Positions 1 to 8,156 of a stretch of DNA of 64,000 nucleotides are shown in pieces. Numbering within the stretch: the first letter of the stretch is position 1; each line of letters opens with the position of its first letter. Source of the stretch: an uncultured Clostridia bacterium (GTDB lineage Bacteria > Bacillota > Clostridia > Christensenellales > Aristaeellaceae); assembly GCA_934647165.1 (NCBI GenBank), contig CAKUFA010000001.1, forward strand, positions 1 to 64,000. Direction: 5' to 3'. The notes beneath the pieces are model-generated. The model worked only from the letters and a program-made list of their open reading frames with translations, made no database searches and was not told the DNA's origin. The position numbers were made by a program, and so were the translations under genes.

Positions 1-155
1 CAAAGCCTTCTGCACCGGCCGAGAAGCCTGCGGAAGCGCCAACAAAGCCTTCTGCACCGGCCGAGAAGCCTGCGGAAGCGTCCGCGAAACCGGATGCGGC
101 CGCCGGACAGCAGGAAACCAAGGATGAACCCAAAGAAAAGGAGGCGGCTGAATGA
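1..155 (+). CDS. C-terminal tail of an upstream protein (partial)
   Basis: An open frame enters at the left edge (first full codon at 3) and stops with TGA at 153-155, overlapping the ATG of the next gene (ATGA). The 50 visible residues are a low-complexity Pro/Ala/Lys/Glu tail with two copies of the unit KPSAPAEKPAEA followed by a charged end (KDEPKEKEAAE). No domain is visible, so the protein cannot be identified here. In Clostridia the gene just before ybeY is often phoH or a 7TM-HD phosphohydrolase, and such a gene with a disordered C-terminal tail is a plausible but unproven identity. The 4-base overlap points to translational coupling with ybeY-cdd. Confidence 0.7.
   Translation, partial: KPSAPAEKPAEAPTKPSAPAEKPAEASAKPDAAAGQQETKDEPKEKEAAE
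3..86 (+). repeat. two tandem 42-bp coding repeats
   Basis: Positions 3-44 and 45-86 are near-identical 42-bp units encoding KPSAPAEKPAEA plus two variable residues. The array may continue to the left of the window. It lies inside the disordered tail of the partial gene. Confidence 0.85.
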
Positions 156-1057
156 TCCTTCTCTGGCAAATTGATACAGCGGTGGATCCATCGCTTACAT
201 CGCTCATGCAAACGGCGGCGGATTGCGCGCTGCTTACCGAGGGCGTTCAGCGTCCGTGTGCGGTGAGCGTAAGGCTGTGCGATGATGATGCGATTCACGA
301 AATCAACCGGGAATACCGCCATGTGGATCGTGCAACGGATGTGCTGTCCTTTCCAACGGTCAACTATCCCAATGGCGTCACCGCAGGGCAGGCGGACAAG
401 CTGCTGCGGCAGGAGTTGGATGATGAGTTGGATGCCTGCCTGCTGGGAGACCTTATCATTTCGGTGCCTCACATTTATGCCCAGGCGGAGGAATACGGCC
501 ATTCGCCCATGCGGGAAGCGGCCTATCTGCTGGTGCATGGACTGTGCCACCTGATGGGGTATGACCACATTGAAGCGGACGATCAAAGAAAGATGCGTGC
601 TATGGAAGAGAAAATTCTGTCTGCTGTCGGCATGAGCCGGGAGGAAGACCATACCGTGACGGATGAAAACTTGCTGGCACTTGCCCGTGCGGCCATGCGC
701 CGCAGCTATTCGCCCTATTCCGGCTATGCCGTGGGCGCGGCGCTTTTGTGTGCCGATGGGCGGGTATATCAGGGCTGCAATATCGAAAATGCGTCTTTTG
801 GGCTGACCAACTGTGCTGAACGCACGGCGCTTTTCAAAGCGGTCAGTGAAGGGGCAACGGAGTTTGTCGCCATCGCCATCGCGGCGGAGAAATCCGCCCC
901 GTGGCCCTGCGGCGCGTGCAGGCAGGCGCTGAATGAGTTTGCGCCGAATCTGCGCGTACTGGTTACGTGGGGAAAGGATCAGCGCGGTGAAATGAGCCTG
1001 CCCGAGCTGCTGCCCCATGGTTTTGGTCCTAAAGATTTGAACGGACAGGCTGATTGA
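152..1057 (+). CDS. ybeY-cdd: YbeY endoribonuclease fused to cytidine deaminase
   Basis: One uninterrupted 301-residue frame carries two enzymes. Residues 1-160 are YbeY, the metal-dependent endoribonuclease of 16S rRNA 3'-end maturation and ribosome quality control. Its HGxxHxxGxxH metal site is seen at H129, H133 and H139. Residues 170-300 are a cytidine deaminase of the small tetrameric class, with the zinc set C221-A-E223 and PCGAC at 252-256, converting cytidine or deoxycytidine to uridine in pyrimidine salvage. In Clostridia ybeY, dgkA, cdd and era are often adjacent separate genes. Here cdd is joined in frame to ybeY and dgkA is absent. The start ATG overlaps the upstream stop, and era follows after 14 bases, so all sit in one operon. 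Domain assignment is firm; whether the protein is processed is unknown. Confidence 0.93.
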   Translation: MILLWQIDTAVDPSLTSLMQTAADCALLTEGVQRPCAVSVRLCDDDAIHEINREYRHVDRATDVLSFPTVNYPNGVTAGQADKLLRQELDDELDACLLGDLIISVPHIYAQAEEYGHSPMREAAYLLVHGLCHLMGYDHIEADDQRKMRAMEEKILSAVGMSREEDHTVTDENLLALARAAMRRSYSPYSGYAVGAALLCADGRVYQGCNIENASFGLTNCAERTALFKAVSEGATEFVAIAIAAEKSAPWPCGACRQALNEFAPNLRVLVTWGKDQRGEMSLPELLPHGFGPKDLNGQAD

Positions 1058-1071
1058 GGAGGAAAAGTTCC

Positions 1072-1965
1072 ATGGAAAAGGAAAAATTTCAGTCCGGTTT
1101 TATTACCATTGTAGGGCGGCCAAACGTTGGCAAGTCCACGCTGATGAATGCACTGGTGGGCGAAAAAGTGGCCATTGTGTCCAACAGGCCGCAAACAACG
1201 CGCAACCGCATCATGGGTGTGATGACGCGCCCTGCATGGCAGATCGTGTTTCTGGATACGCCCGGCATCCATCATCCGCGCACACGGTTGGGGGAATACA
1301 TGATGCAGTCCGTCCGCGATGCAATGGATGGCATGGATGGCGTGCTGGTGCTGGTGGATGCAACGCAAGTGGGCGAACAGGATCGCACGATCGTGAAGGA
1401 CATGGCCACCAAGAAAGTACCCAAACTGCTGGCCATCAATAAAATTGACCTTTTGCCACGGGAAAAGCTGCTGGGGCTCATGGCTTCCTTTGCAGACCTT
1501 GGTTATGATGCGATTGTGCCCATTAGCGCCAAAACCGGCGACGGACTGGAGGATCTGACCGGCGCGCTGGTCAAGGCTCTGCCGGAAGGTCCCAAGTATT
1601 TCCCGGATGATATGATGACCGACCAGCCCGAACGCCAGATTTGCGCGGAGCTGATTCGCGAAAAGGCGCTGACCCATCTGCGGGATGAGGTGCCGCATGG
1701 CATTGGCGTGGAAATTATGGGCATGACCAAGGAAAATGACAATTTCATGGAAATTCACGCAACCATCTACTGTGAACGGGATGCGCATAAGGGCATTATT
1801 ATCGGCAAGCACGGCAGCATGCTGCAAACCATCGGCAGTGAGGCTCGGACAGATATTGAACAGCTGCTCGGCATGCATGTGAATCTGAAGCTGTGGGTCA
1901 AGGTACGGCCGGATTGGCGCAATCGCATGGATGACCTTCGCACCCTTGGATATGACAATAAATAA
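1072..1965 (+). CDS. era: GTPase Era
   Basis: This 297-residue GTPase binds the 3' end of 16S rRNA and acts in 30S subunit assembly, at the ribosome and membrane. The G1 motif GRPNVGKS is at 15-22, the G3 motif DTPG at 62-65, an NKID G4 motif near 125 and SAK (G5) after it. The C-terminal KH domain has the GIIIGKHGSML loop. The length fits the family (about 300). I chose ATG 1072 because GAGGAGG lies at 1057-1063 with good spacing; a TTG at 1054 would add six residues without a binding site. It follows ybeY-cdd directly, which matches the related jobs of YbeY and Era on 16S rRNA, and is closed by a strong hairpin. Confidence 0.97.
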   Translation: MEKEKFQSGFITIVGRPNVGKSTLMNALVGEKVAIVSNRPQTTRNRIMGVMTRPAWQIVFLDTPGIHHPRTRLGEYMMQSVRDAMDGMDGVLVLVDATQVGEQDRTIVKDMATKKVPKLLAINKIDLLPREKLLGLMASFADLGYDAIVPISAKTGDGLEDLTGALVKALPEGPKYFPDDMMTDQPERQICAELIREKALTHLRDEVPHGIGVEIMGMTKENDNFMEIHATIYCERDAHKGIIIGKHGSMLQTIGSEARTDIEQLLGMHVNLKLWVKVRPDWRNRMDDLRTLGYDNK

Positions 1966-1972
1966 GTTTTGT

Positions 1973-2018
1973 AAAAGGCAGCGCATACGGGAGCAATCCT
2001 TCGCATGCGCTGCCTTTT
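1973..2018. terminator. bidirectional intrinsic terminator
   Basis: A 14-bp perfect stem (AAAAGGCAGCGCAT at 1973-1986 pairing with 2005-2018) ends in a T-run on both strands. It separates the convergent era operon and the pectin methylesterase gene. Confidence 0.85.
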
Positions 2019-2040
2019 GCATATCAATTTTCAAGCTGGT

Positions 2041-3018
2041 TTATGCCTGCTCCAATGCGTGCGCCAGAAAAGCATCCAGCGTGTAGGCGGCGGCTTCGCT
2101 ATCGGTCAGAGAATGTACATAGCCGGCGCGTATGCCCGCCGCGCCGGGACCGTAGGAGCCATGCTCGGCGTAGAAGACGGTTTCATGTGCCTGCGGCTTG
2201 TTCCAGTCATGGAAACCGGCCGGGTGAATATGTTCGCCAAGCTCGCAGGAAAGCAGCACGGTTTTGGCATACTCGCGCCATGGCCTGCCGAGATACACGC
2301 TATGAGCGGGGATATCCGCATTGGCGGTGAAACGGCAACAGTAGAACACATAGCCCATTTTTTGCCCTTGCGGCGTGGAAGCAGCTGTGGTGAAAGCAGC
2401 ATAGGGAGCGCTGCGATCCATGCGGCCATCCACACAACGGATTTCGCAATGCTCAAACCAGGCCGCCGCGCCGCCGAAAATGAAGTCCACATCTCCGGTA
2501 ATCAGGCAACGGCGATACACATGACGCTGCGGTCTGCGCGGTGCGAATTGTTTTGGGCCAATAAACCCGTTTTTTTCAATTTCTTTGGGTGGAAGCGGCG
2601 CTGTGAACAGCGTGTCTTGATGCCCCAGCAGCGCGCAGTCTTCTGCGGTGAAAGCATCTCCGTCCACATACAGTGCCACAGCTTGCCCCACTGTTTCACG
2701 TGGAGCGGCGTCATTCGACACGGTTAGACGGCGCAGCGTCACATGGTCAGCGTCAATCATCAGCGTCGCGGTGCGGAACGTGCCGCGCTTTATGCCTTCG
2801 GGCAGCATCTCATAGGCGCCGTCACCGAAAACGACTTTGGTCTGTTTTGCATCATCGCCTTCAATGATGGTGTGGCTGCGACGAAGCGTCAGCTTTTCAC
2901 GATACACGCCGGGGGCAAGATGAATGGTCACCGGGGCGCCGTTGTCAGGGGGAAGCAGGGCAAAGGCTTTGCCAAGGGTATCCACCGCTGTGCCGGGGGC
3001 AACTTGCAAGGTCAGCAT
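2041..3018 (-). CDS. pectin methylesterase (CE8)
   Basis: This 325-residue protein matches the parallel beta-helix pectinesterases that remove methyl esters from homogalacturonan. The family motifs are present in order: GQAVAL (Q112), GHQDTLF (Q134, D135), GDVDFIFG (D176, D178) and LGRPWREY (R245, W247), covering the oxyanion Gln residues, the catalytic Asp pair and the Arg/Trp substrate site. No signal peptide is visible, so it appears cytoplasmic and would act on imported methylated oligogalacturonides, like other intracellular CE8 enzymes. The start ATG follows AGAGGAG at a good distance. It lies 16 bases downstream of the AraC-type regulator on the same strand and is probably co-transcribed with it, at the head of the pectin locus. 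Confidence 0.93.
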   Translation of the reverse strand: MLTLQVAPGTAVDTLGKAFALLPPDNGAPVTIHLAPGVYREKLTLRRSHTIIEGDDAKQTKVVFGDGAYEMLPEGIKRGTFRTATLMIDADHVTLRRLTVSNDAAPRETVGQAVALYVDGDAFTAEDCALLGHQDTLFTAPLPPKEIEKNGFIGPKQFAPRRPQRHVYRRCLITGDVDFIFGGAAAWFEHCEIRCVDGRMDRSAPYAAFTTAASTPQGQKMGYVFYCCRFTANADIPAHSVYLGRPWREYAKTVLLSCELGEHIHPAGFHDWNKPQAHETVFYAEHGSYGPGAAGIRAGYVHSLTDSEAAAYTLDAFLAHALEQA

Positions 3019-3034
3019 CGTTCAAACTCTCCTC

Positions 3035-5293
3035 TTATTTGCGCATTACACTGGGGGGCATGCCGTAGCGCTTTTTGAACGCCCGGCGGAAAGTGACGGA
3101 ATTGTTGTATCCAAGCTCCATATACAGCGTGGAAAGATTGCAGGCGGGATCCTGCAATCGCCGCATGGCTTCGTTGAGCCGGAGATTTTCCAGATAGACG
3201 GAGAAATTCTGTCCCGTTTTGTCCTTGAACAGGTGCGAAAGGTAGGTTTCTGAAATATTGAAGCGATCGGATAGCTTGGTGAGGCACATGGATGGATCGG
3301 CGAAGTTTTCCTGCAAGTAGCGCTCAATTTCCGGCACAGGATCGGAGGGCTCCGCAGTTTTGGTGAAATAGCCGCACAGTTCCAGCGCAAGGCTCTCCAG
3401 CATGGGAAAGCTCAGCTGCTCACTCAGGTGCGCATCCAGCTGCTGCAAGGTTTCCCTGTGCTCATCGGCCTGTGCCGGAGGAATCAGGAAACGGGATTTG
3501 AGCAGCGTATTGCGCAGGTCGGACAAAAGAAGCGTCAGCAGCGGCATGGACAGCGAGCGTTCCTCAATGTTCTCCCGGTGAATGAGGGCGAACATCTCGG
3601 TCACCTGCTGGCGGTTGCCTGTGGTGATGAAATGCTGTAGCTTGGCCGAGATCTCGATGGGATAATACCAGCTGTCCGTATCTTTGTGGATCATTTCATA
3701 GGGCAGGAAAATGTGATCCCGTGCAGTATAGCGGGCAGCGGTGCGCGCCTGTTCATAGGACTCCCAGAGCTTCTGGGGCTGGGTGCAGCAGGTGCCCACA
3801 CCGGCATAGAACCAAATGCCGTGCTCGTCGGCCAGTTTATCATGCAGGGCAATCACGCGGTGCTGCAGGGTCATCAGCGGATCTGCCGTGCCTGGGGCGA
3901 AGGCGGTCAGCACGACAAACCTGCGATCCAGCGTTGTATAGAAGTAGGCCGGACGATCCACAGACAAAGCTGCGGTAATCTGCTTGGACAAAAAGTCATA
4001 TTCTGCCCCAGGTTCTCTGTTGCCGGCCTGTTGATTGGCCACACAGTACAGCACGTAGAAGTTCATTTCCCCATCAAGGCCCAGGAAATCCAACATATAC
4101 GCGAATTCTGCCGAGGAGGCCACGTGGCCGGAGAGCAGTTTGCGAACATAGGATTCGCAAATGTCAGGACGCTGCGCGTCAATTTCACGCTGCAATTCCG
4201 CCTTGTCGCCCTCGGCCTGTTCAAGGCGTGTGTTCAACTGTTGGTAAGGCTGCATGTTTCGCCGCACCAGAAACATGACCATTATCACGCCGCCAAGGAT
4301 TGCCAGCGCAAAGATGATGGCGAAAGGCACGTCATAATTTCCCAACGCTTTTGTGCACAGGGTGTGGGGCAGCAGCAGCGTGTAGGTCCACCCGTTCTCG
4401 CCGGAGCGGCGGATGACTTGCTTTTCCTGCCAGCGAATCCCTGTGGGGGATGCAGCCGCTGCGTCAAGCCGCTCAACCAGCTCCGTGGGCAGCAGGCTGG
4501 CCAGCGGTGTGCTTCGCTCATAGGCGGATGCGATTCCGTCGGTGATCTGAAACTGTGCCTCACCATCAGCGGAGGCAACATACAGCACAATATCTTCGCT
4601 GTCTTGGGGCAAAAGCAGTTTTACCAAACTTGCAGGCGTCACTTCATACCAGATGATGGCGGGCACGCTGCGGTTAAGCATGGCGTCAATATCCTGCAAA
4701 AAGACCATGCTGCCCTGAAGTCCGGTATAAGAAACGGTGGAGCGGATGGTCGCACGGCTGGAAGCGCTGTGCAGCATGGCAAGCCACGCCTGATAGTGAT
4801 CCGGCGCATAGCGGCGATAGGAGGTATAATACTGCTCCGCTTCCGTAAATTGGCTGCTGGAAATGACGTAGCCGGAGTTTTTCAGATAGATATGGCATTC
4901 GCTGATGGGCGTCTTCATCAACCTGTAAGCTTTGGGAGAAAGCGCGCGCATCACTTCGTAGGCAGTATAGACAAACCCCTCTTCCTCCATGCCGTGCATG
5001 TTGGCAAAGCGGACAAAGGTGGACTCCGTCAGCAGCTGACGACTATAGGCGTCCACTGCGCCGATGACGTCATCCATGTTGGCAACAGCAATTTCCATCT
5101 GCGAAGATTGCTGTTGCCAGAAATTTTCCCGTGCGCTTTGGGTGGTGTTGACGTAAAAGAAAAGCACTAAGGTAAGGCAAACAAGCAGCAATACGCTATA
5201 GCTCACAGCCAAATAGAGTTTGAGGGAGCTTGTTCTGTGATTTCGCAGCCGCTTCCATCGAGGATGAAGGCTCTTTTTCACCAGGGCAGACAC
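3035..5293 (-). CDS. membrane-anchored AraC-family (YesN/YesS-like) regulator
   Basis: The 752-residue protein has a short cytoplasmic N-terminus, a membrane segment at about 26-48, an external sensor region of about 270 residues, a second membrane segment at about 322-343, a coiled linker, a middle region and a C-terminal AraC-type double helix-turn-helix (about 650-752). This layout is that of the Bacillus YesS and related one-protein sensors found beside pectin and rhamnogalacturonan genes, which sense a sugar or binding protein outside and activate transcription inside. Divergent orientation to the solute-binding protein gene, with promoters back to back at 5357-5500, fits control of the 5570-9032 transporter operon. 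The ligand is not deducible. Confidence 0.9.
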   Translation of the reverse strand: MSALVKKSLHPRWKRLRNHRTSSLKLYLAVSYSVLLLVCLTLVLFFYVNTTQSARENFWQQQSSQMEIAVANMDDVIGAVDAYSRQLLTESTFVRFANMHGMEEEGFVYTAYEVMRALSPKAYRLMKTPISECHIYLKNSGYVISSSQFTEAEQYYTSYRRYAPDHYQAWLAMLHSASSRATIRSTVSYTGLQGSMVFLQDIDAMLNRSVPAIIWYEVTPASLVKLLLPQDSEDIVLYVASADGEAQFQITDGIASAYERSTPLASLLPTELVERLDAAAASPTGIRWQEKQVIRRSGENGWTYTLLLPHTLCTKALGNYDVPFAIIFALAILGGVIMVMFLVRRNMQPYQQLNTRLEQAEGDKAELQREIDAQRPDICESYVRKLLSGHVASSAEFAYMLDFLGLDGEMNFYVLYCVANQQAGNREPGAEYDFLSKQITAALSVDRPAYFYTTLDRRFVVLTAFAPGTADPLMTLQHRVIALHDKLADEHGIWFYAGVGTCCTQPQKLWESYEQARTAARYTARDHIFLPYEMIHKDTDSWYYPIEISAKLQHFITTGNRQQVTEMFALIHRENIEERSLSMPLLTLLLSDLRNTLLKSRFLIPPAQADEHRETLQQLDAHLSEQLSFPMLESLALELCGYFTKTAEPSDPVPEIERYLQENFADPSMCLTKLSDRFNISETYLSHLFKDKTGQNFSVYLENLRLNEAMRRLQDPACNLSTLYMELGYNNSVTFRRAFKKRYGMPPSVMRK

Positions 5294-5356
5294 CCTTTCT
5301 GCTGCTTCCCATGCAGCGCTGGCAAGGAAAAGCAGTTATTTTCTGGTTTCTTTTTT

Positions 5357-5384
5357 ATTGTAGCATAAAGTGCTGATTTTTCAA
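5357..5384 (-). promoter_or_regulatory. sigma-A-like promoter of the AraC-type regulator
   Basis: Read on the minus strand, TTGAAA (5384-5379) and TACAAT (5362-5357) are separated by 16 bases, about 65 bases before the regulator start. Confidence 0.5.
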
Positions 5385-5470
5385 GGGGTGCAGGGGTGCG
5401 AACATACAATTCTTGCGCTCTTGAAAACCCGGCAAACGCAAGATAAAGCCCCTGTCCCAAATACTGTTTC

Positions 5471-5500
5471 TTGCGCGATGGCACGCCCTCGTGCTATGCT
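5471..5500 (+). promoter_or_regulatory. weak sigma-A-like promoter of the transporter operon
   Basis: TTGCGC (5471-5476) and TATGCT (5495-5500) with an 18-base spacer lie 70 bases before the solute-binding protein gene. The poor match to consensus suits a gene needing an activator such as the divergent AraC-type protein. Confidence 0.4.
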
Positions 5501-5569
5501 TAGGCCATCCACCGGGGGACGCACAGAAAAAGCTTCCCCGGGAAAATCGATAAGGGAGGAAACGAACAC

Positions 5570-7063
5570 ATGAAGAAACTCCTTTCCCTGATGCTGGTTC
5601 TGTCGCTGTGCCTGGGTCTTGTGCCTGCATTTGCCAGCGCGGATGAAGTGCAGAAGCCCAGCAAGATCACCATCTTTGTGGATGGCACCGTGTTTACCGA
5701 GCCCAACGCGCAGGATAAGTTTGAAGCCCGTTGGGAAGAACTGACCGGCATTGATCTTGAGATCATTCAGCCCGACCACGACGCCTATTACGACGTGCTG
5801 CAGCAGCAGATTGCGTCCGGCGATTGGCCCGACGTGATGATCCTCTCCTCTACCTACTATGCTGCCTACGCCGCCGAAGGCGTGCTGTGGGACATGACCG
5901 ACGCCTGGGAAAACAGCGCCACCAAGAACAGCGGTCGTTATACCGGCCAGGATGTGCTGGATGGCCTGAAGATCGGCGGCCGTCTCTACGGCTTTGCTGA
6001 TGCCCGCGGCGGCGGCACTGTGACCTATGTGAAGAAGGCCTGGCTGGACAAGGTTGGCATGCAGGCGCCCACCACTTGGGAACAGTATACCGCCATGTGC
6101 GACGCCTTTGTGAACGATGATCCCGATGGCGACGGCCAGAAGGACACCTATGCGCTGACGGCGGCCGGCTTCATCGGCAAGGAAGCGCCCTACATCAATT
6201 ACCTGCCTGAGTTCTATCAGGATGCCTATCCGTCCTTCTACAAGAACGCTGACGGCAAGTGGGTAGACGGCTTCACCGAGCCCGCCATGAAGGATGCGCT
6301 CGCTCGCCTGAACGAGGGCTACACCAAGGGCTGGATTGATCCTACCACCCTCACCAACGGCACCAAGGATTGCCGCAATAAGTTCTATGACGACACCACC
6401 GGCGTGTTCACCTACTGGTCCGGCACCTGGGCGACCAACCTGAAGGTCAACCTGGAAAAGAACGGCCTGGATGGCGAGCTGGTTGCGCTGGCGCCGCTGG
6501 AAGGCTGCCCTGCCTACATTGACCGTAACCCGCCCGTGTGGGCCATCTCTTCCACCTGCGAGAATCCCGAAGGCGTGTTCAAGTATTTCATCGACACCAT
6601 TCTGGATGGCGGCGACATGCAGTTCCTGTGGACCTACGGCGTGGAAGACGTGCACTGGAGCCGCAAGGCGGAAACCGTGCTGGGCAAGGAATATGCTGAG
6701 GGTCAGTTCCACATGCGTGAAAATCTGGAAACTCCCGGCACCGTGTATACCAAGCACCACACCGATCCTGTGAGCTCTCTGGCGTCCTTTGCGGAAGGCT
6801 ATGAGAATCCCCGCGACCAGATTGTGCAGCCCGAAAACCTGGCTTCCAACCAGCTGTTTGCCGAAAACTGCCGTCCTGCGGTCATCGTGCCCTCCACGGA
6901 GGCCATGAGCACTTACAACGGCGACCTGACCAGCCTGAAGAACGAGCTGATTGCCAAGGTGGCCATGGGTGAAATGACCTATGAAGACGCCATGACCCGT
7001 TTTGCCAGCGAAGGTAAGGCCTGGTCTGACAAGATTGTGGAAAGCCTCAACGCGCTTCAGTAA
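5570..7063 (+). CDS. extracellular solute-binding protein, CUT1 sugar ABC transporter
   Basis: This 497-residue protein begins with a signal peptide (MKKLLSLMLVLSL, likely cut after AFASA near residue 25) and continues as a family 1 solute-binding protein of the LplA/YtcQ type, which catches oligosaccharides outside the cell for a CUT1 ABC importer. The two permeases follow directly. The only Cys in the signal region (C14) is not in a lipobox, unlike most Gram-positive binding proteins, so the usual lipid anchor seems to be missing. AAGGGAGG precedes the ATG. Its codon use is strikingly biased (AAG, CTG, GGC), consistent with high expression. A stem-loop in the gap to the permease gene may keep its transcript more abundant. 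Context suggests pectin or rhamnogalacturonan oligosaccharides as substrate. Confidence 0.93.
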   Translation: MKKLLSLMLVLSLCLGLVPAFASADEVQKPSKITIFVDGTVFTEPNAQDKFEARWEELTGIDLEIIQPDHDAYYDVLQQQIASGDWPDVMILSSTYYAAYAAEGVLWDMTDAWENSATKNSGRYTGQDVLDGLKIGGRLYGFADARGGGTVTYVKKAWLDKVGMQAPTTWEQYTAMCDAFVNDDPDGDGQKDTYALTAAGFIGKEAPYINYLPEFYQDAYPSFYKNADGKWVDGFTEPAMKDALARLNEGYTKGWIDPTTLTNGTKDCRNKFYDDTTGVFTYWSGTWATNLKVNLEKNGLDGELVALAPLEGCPAYIDRNPPVWAISSTCENPEGVFKYFIDTILDGGDMQFLWTYGVEDVHWSRKAETVLGKEYAEGQFHMRENLETPGTVYTKHHTDPVSSLASFAEGYENPRDQIVQPENLASNQLFAENCRPAVIVPSTEAMSTYNGDLTSLKNELIAKVAMGEMTYEDAMTRFASEGKAWSDKIVESLNALQ

Positions 7064-7110
7064 TCTTTCCATCAGCCCCCACCAATGAAAAGCGGAACGG
7101 GGGAATCATC

Positions 7111-7140
7111 GGGCAGGGACGGCCGGTGCTGTCCCTGCCC
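7111..7140 (+). other. intra-operon stem-loop between binding protein and permease genes
   Basis: GGGCAGGGAC (7111-7120) pairs perfectly with GTCCCTGCCC (7131-7140) with a 10-base loop and no T-run. It is probably a transcript-stabilising or attenuating hairpin that raises binding protein over permease expression. Confidence 0.65.
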
Positions 7141-7195
7141 CTACCGTCGTATCTGATCCTGCTTGGAACCAGTTCATGCAAAGGGAGGTCGCCCT

Positions 7196-8137
7196 ATGGT
7201 CGGCGCTGCGCACAACGGTACGCATAAAAAGCCCATCGGCCCGAGAATCAAAAAATATGCAGGTTTCTACCTGCTGTTTTTGCCGGTGCTGGTATTCCTT
7301 ATTGTTTTCCATTATTTGCCGATGTTCGGCATCTACTTTGCCTTCACCAAATATACCATCATCAAGGACCCCGTGTGGGTCGGGCTGGATAACTTCACGC
7401 GTTTGTTCTCCATGCCGAATTTCTGGAACGCGTTCTACAACACCCTTGAGCTGAGCGTGATCAAGCTGTTGCTGACCACCGGTTTCTCCGTCATTCTTTC
7501 CTTGCTGCTTAATGAAATGATCAACATCCATGCCAAGAAAGTTGCGCAGACCATCATCTATCTGCCGCACTTTATGTCCTGGGTGGTGACGGCTTCCGTC
7601 TTCCAGTTGATTCTGTCTCCTGCCACTGCGGGCCTTGTTAATCAGCTGCTGCTGAGCCTTGGCGTGGTGGATCAGGGCATCTACTTCCTGGGCAGCTCCC
7701 AGTGGTGGAAATTTGCCTACTATGTCATCAATATCTGGCACGACACCGGCTGGGGCACCATTATCTTTATGGCAACGCTGACCGGCATTGATCCCGGCGT
7801 ATACGAGGCCGCTTCCATCGATGGTGCGGGACGCTGGAAGAAAATGCGCTATGTCACCATGCCTGCGCTGGCGAATACCATCATCACTGTGCTGATTCTG
7901 AATCTGGCAAAGATCATGAATCTGTTCGAGAGCGTGTTCGTTTTGCAGAACGACGCCGTGATGGATGTATCCCAGGTTCTTCAAACATATGTGTATTATC
8001 AGACCTTTAATAGCGGCGGCATCCCGGATTATGGTTATACCACAGCTATCGGTCTGTTCCGCTCGCTGGTCGGCATGGCGCTGATGCTCGTCTGCAACTA
8101 TGCCAGCAAGAAAGTCCGCGGACGCGGTATTGTGTGA
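7196..8137 (+). CDS. CUT1 sugar ABC transporter permease (LplB/YteP type)
   Basis: A 313-residue inner permease with six hydrophobic segments beginning at KYAGFYLLFLPVLVFLIV. The cytoplasmic EAA loop reads EAASIDGAGRWKKM, the site that docks the ATPase. It resembles the YteP/LplB permeases for rhamnogalacturonan-type oligosaccharides. ATG 7196 is preferred because AAGGGAGG lies just before it; an in-frame TTG at 7163 lacks a binding site. It is the second gene of the transporter operon, followed after 19 bases by the partner permease. No ATP-binding gene is in the locus; CUT1 importers of Firmicutes commonly share an MsmK/MsmX-like ATPase encoded elsewhere. Confidence 0.94.
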   Translation: MVGAAHNGTHKKPIGPRIKKYAGFYLLFLPVLVFLIVFHYLPMFGIYFAFTKYTIIKDPVWVGLDNFTRLFSMPNFWNAFYNTLELSVIKLLLTTGFSVILSLLLNEMINIHAKKVAQTIIYLPHFMSWVVTASVFQLILSPATAGLVNQLLLSLGVVDQGIYFLGSSQWWKFAYYVINIWHDTGWGTIIFMATLTGIDPGVYEAASIDGAGRWKKMRYVTMPALANTIITVLILNLAKIMNLFESVFVLQNDAVMDVSQVLQTYVYYQTFNSGGIPDYGYTTAIGLFRSLVGMALMLVCNYASKKVRGRGIV

Positions 8138-8156
8138 CGGAAGGAGGAAAACCCTT

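Noticed and set aside
3686..5170. Long open frame of 494 codons on the plus strand
   Set aside because: It is antisense to the AraC-type regulator, rich in Gly/His/Gln as expected of a shadow frame, with no ribosome site or domain.
5381..7072. 563-codon open frame on the minus strand
   Set aside because: It is a shadow of the codon-biased solute-binding protein gene; the protein composition (Gly/Val/His) is unnatural and no motif is visible.
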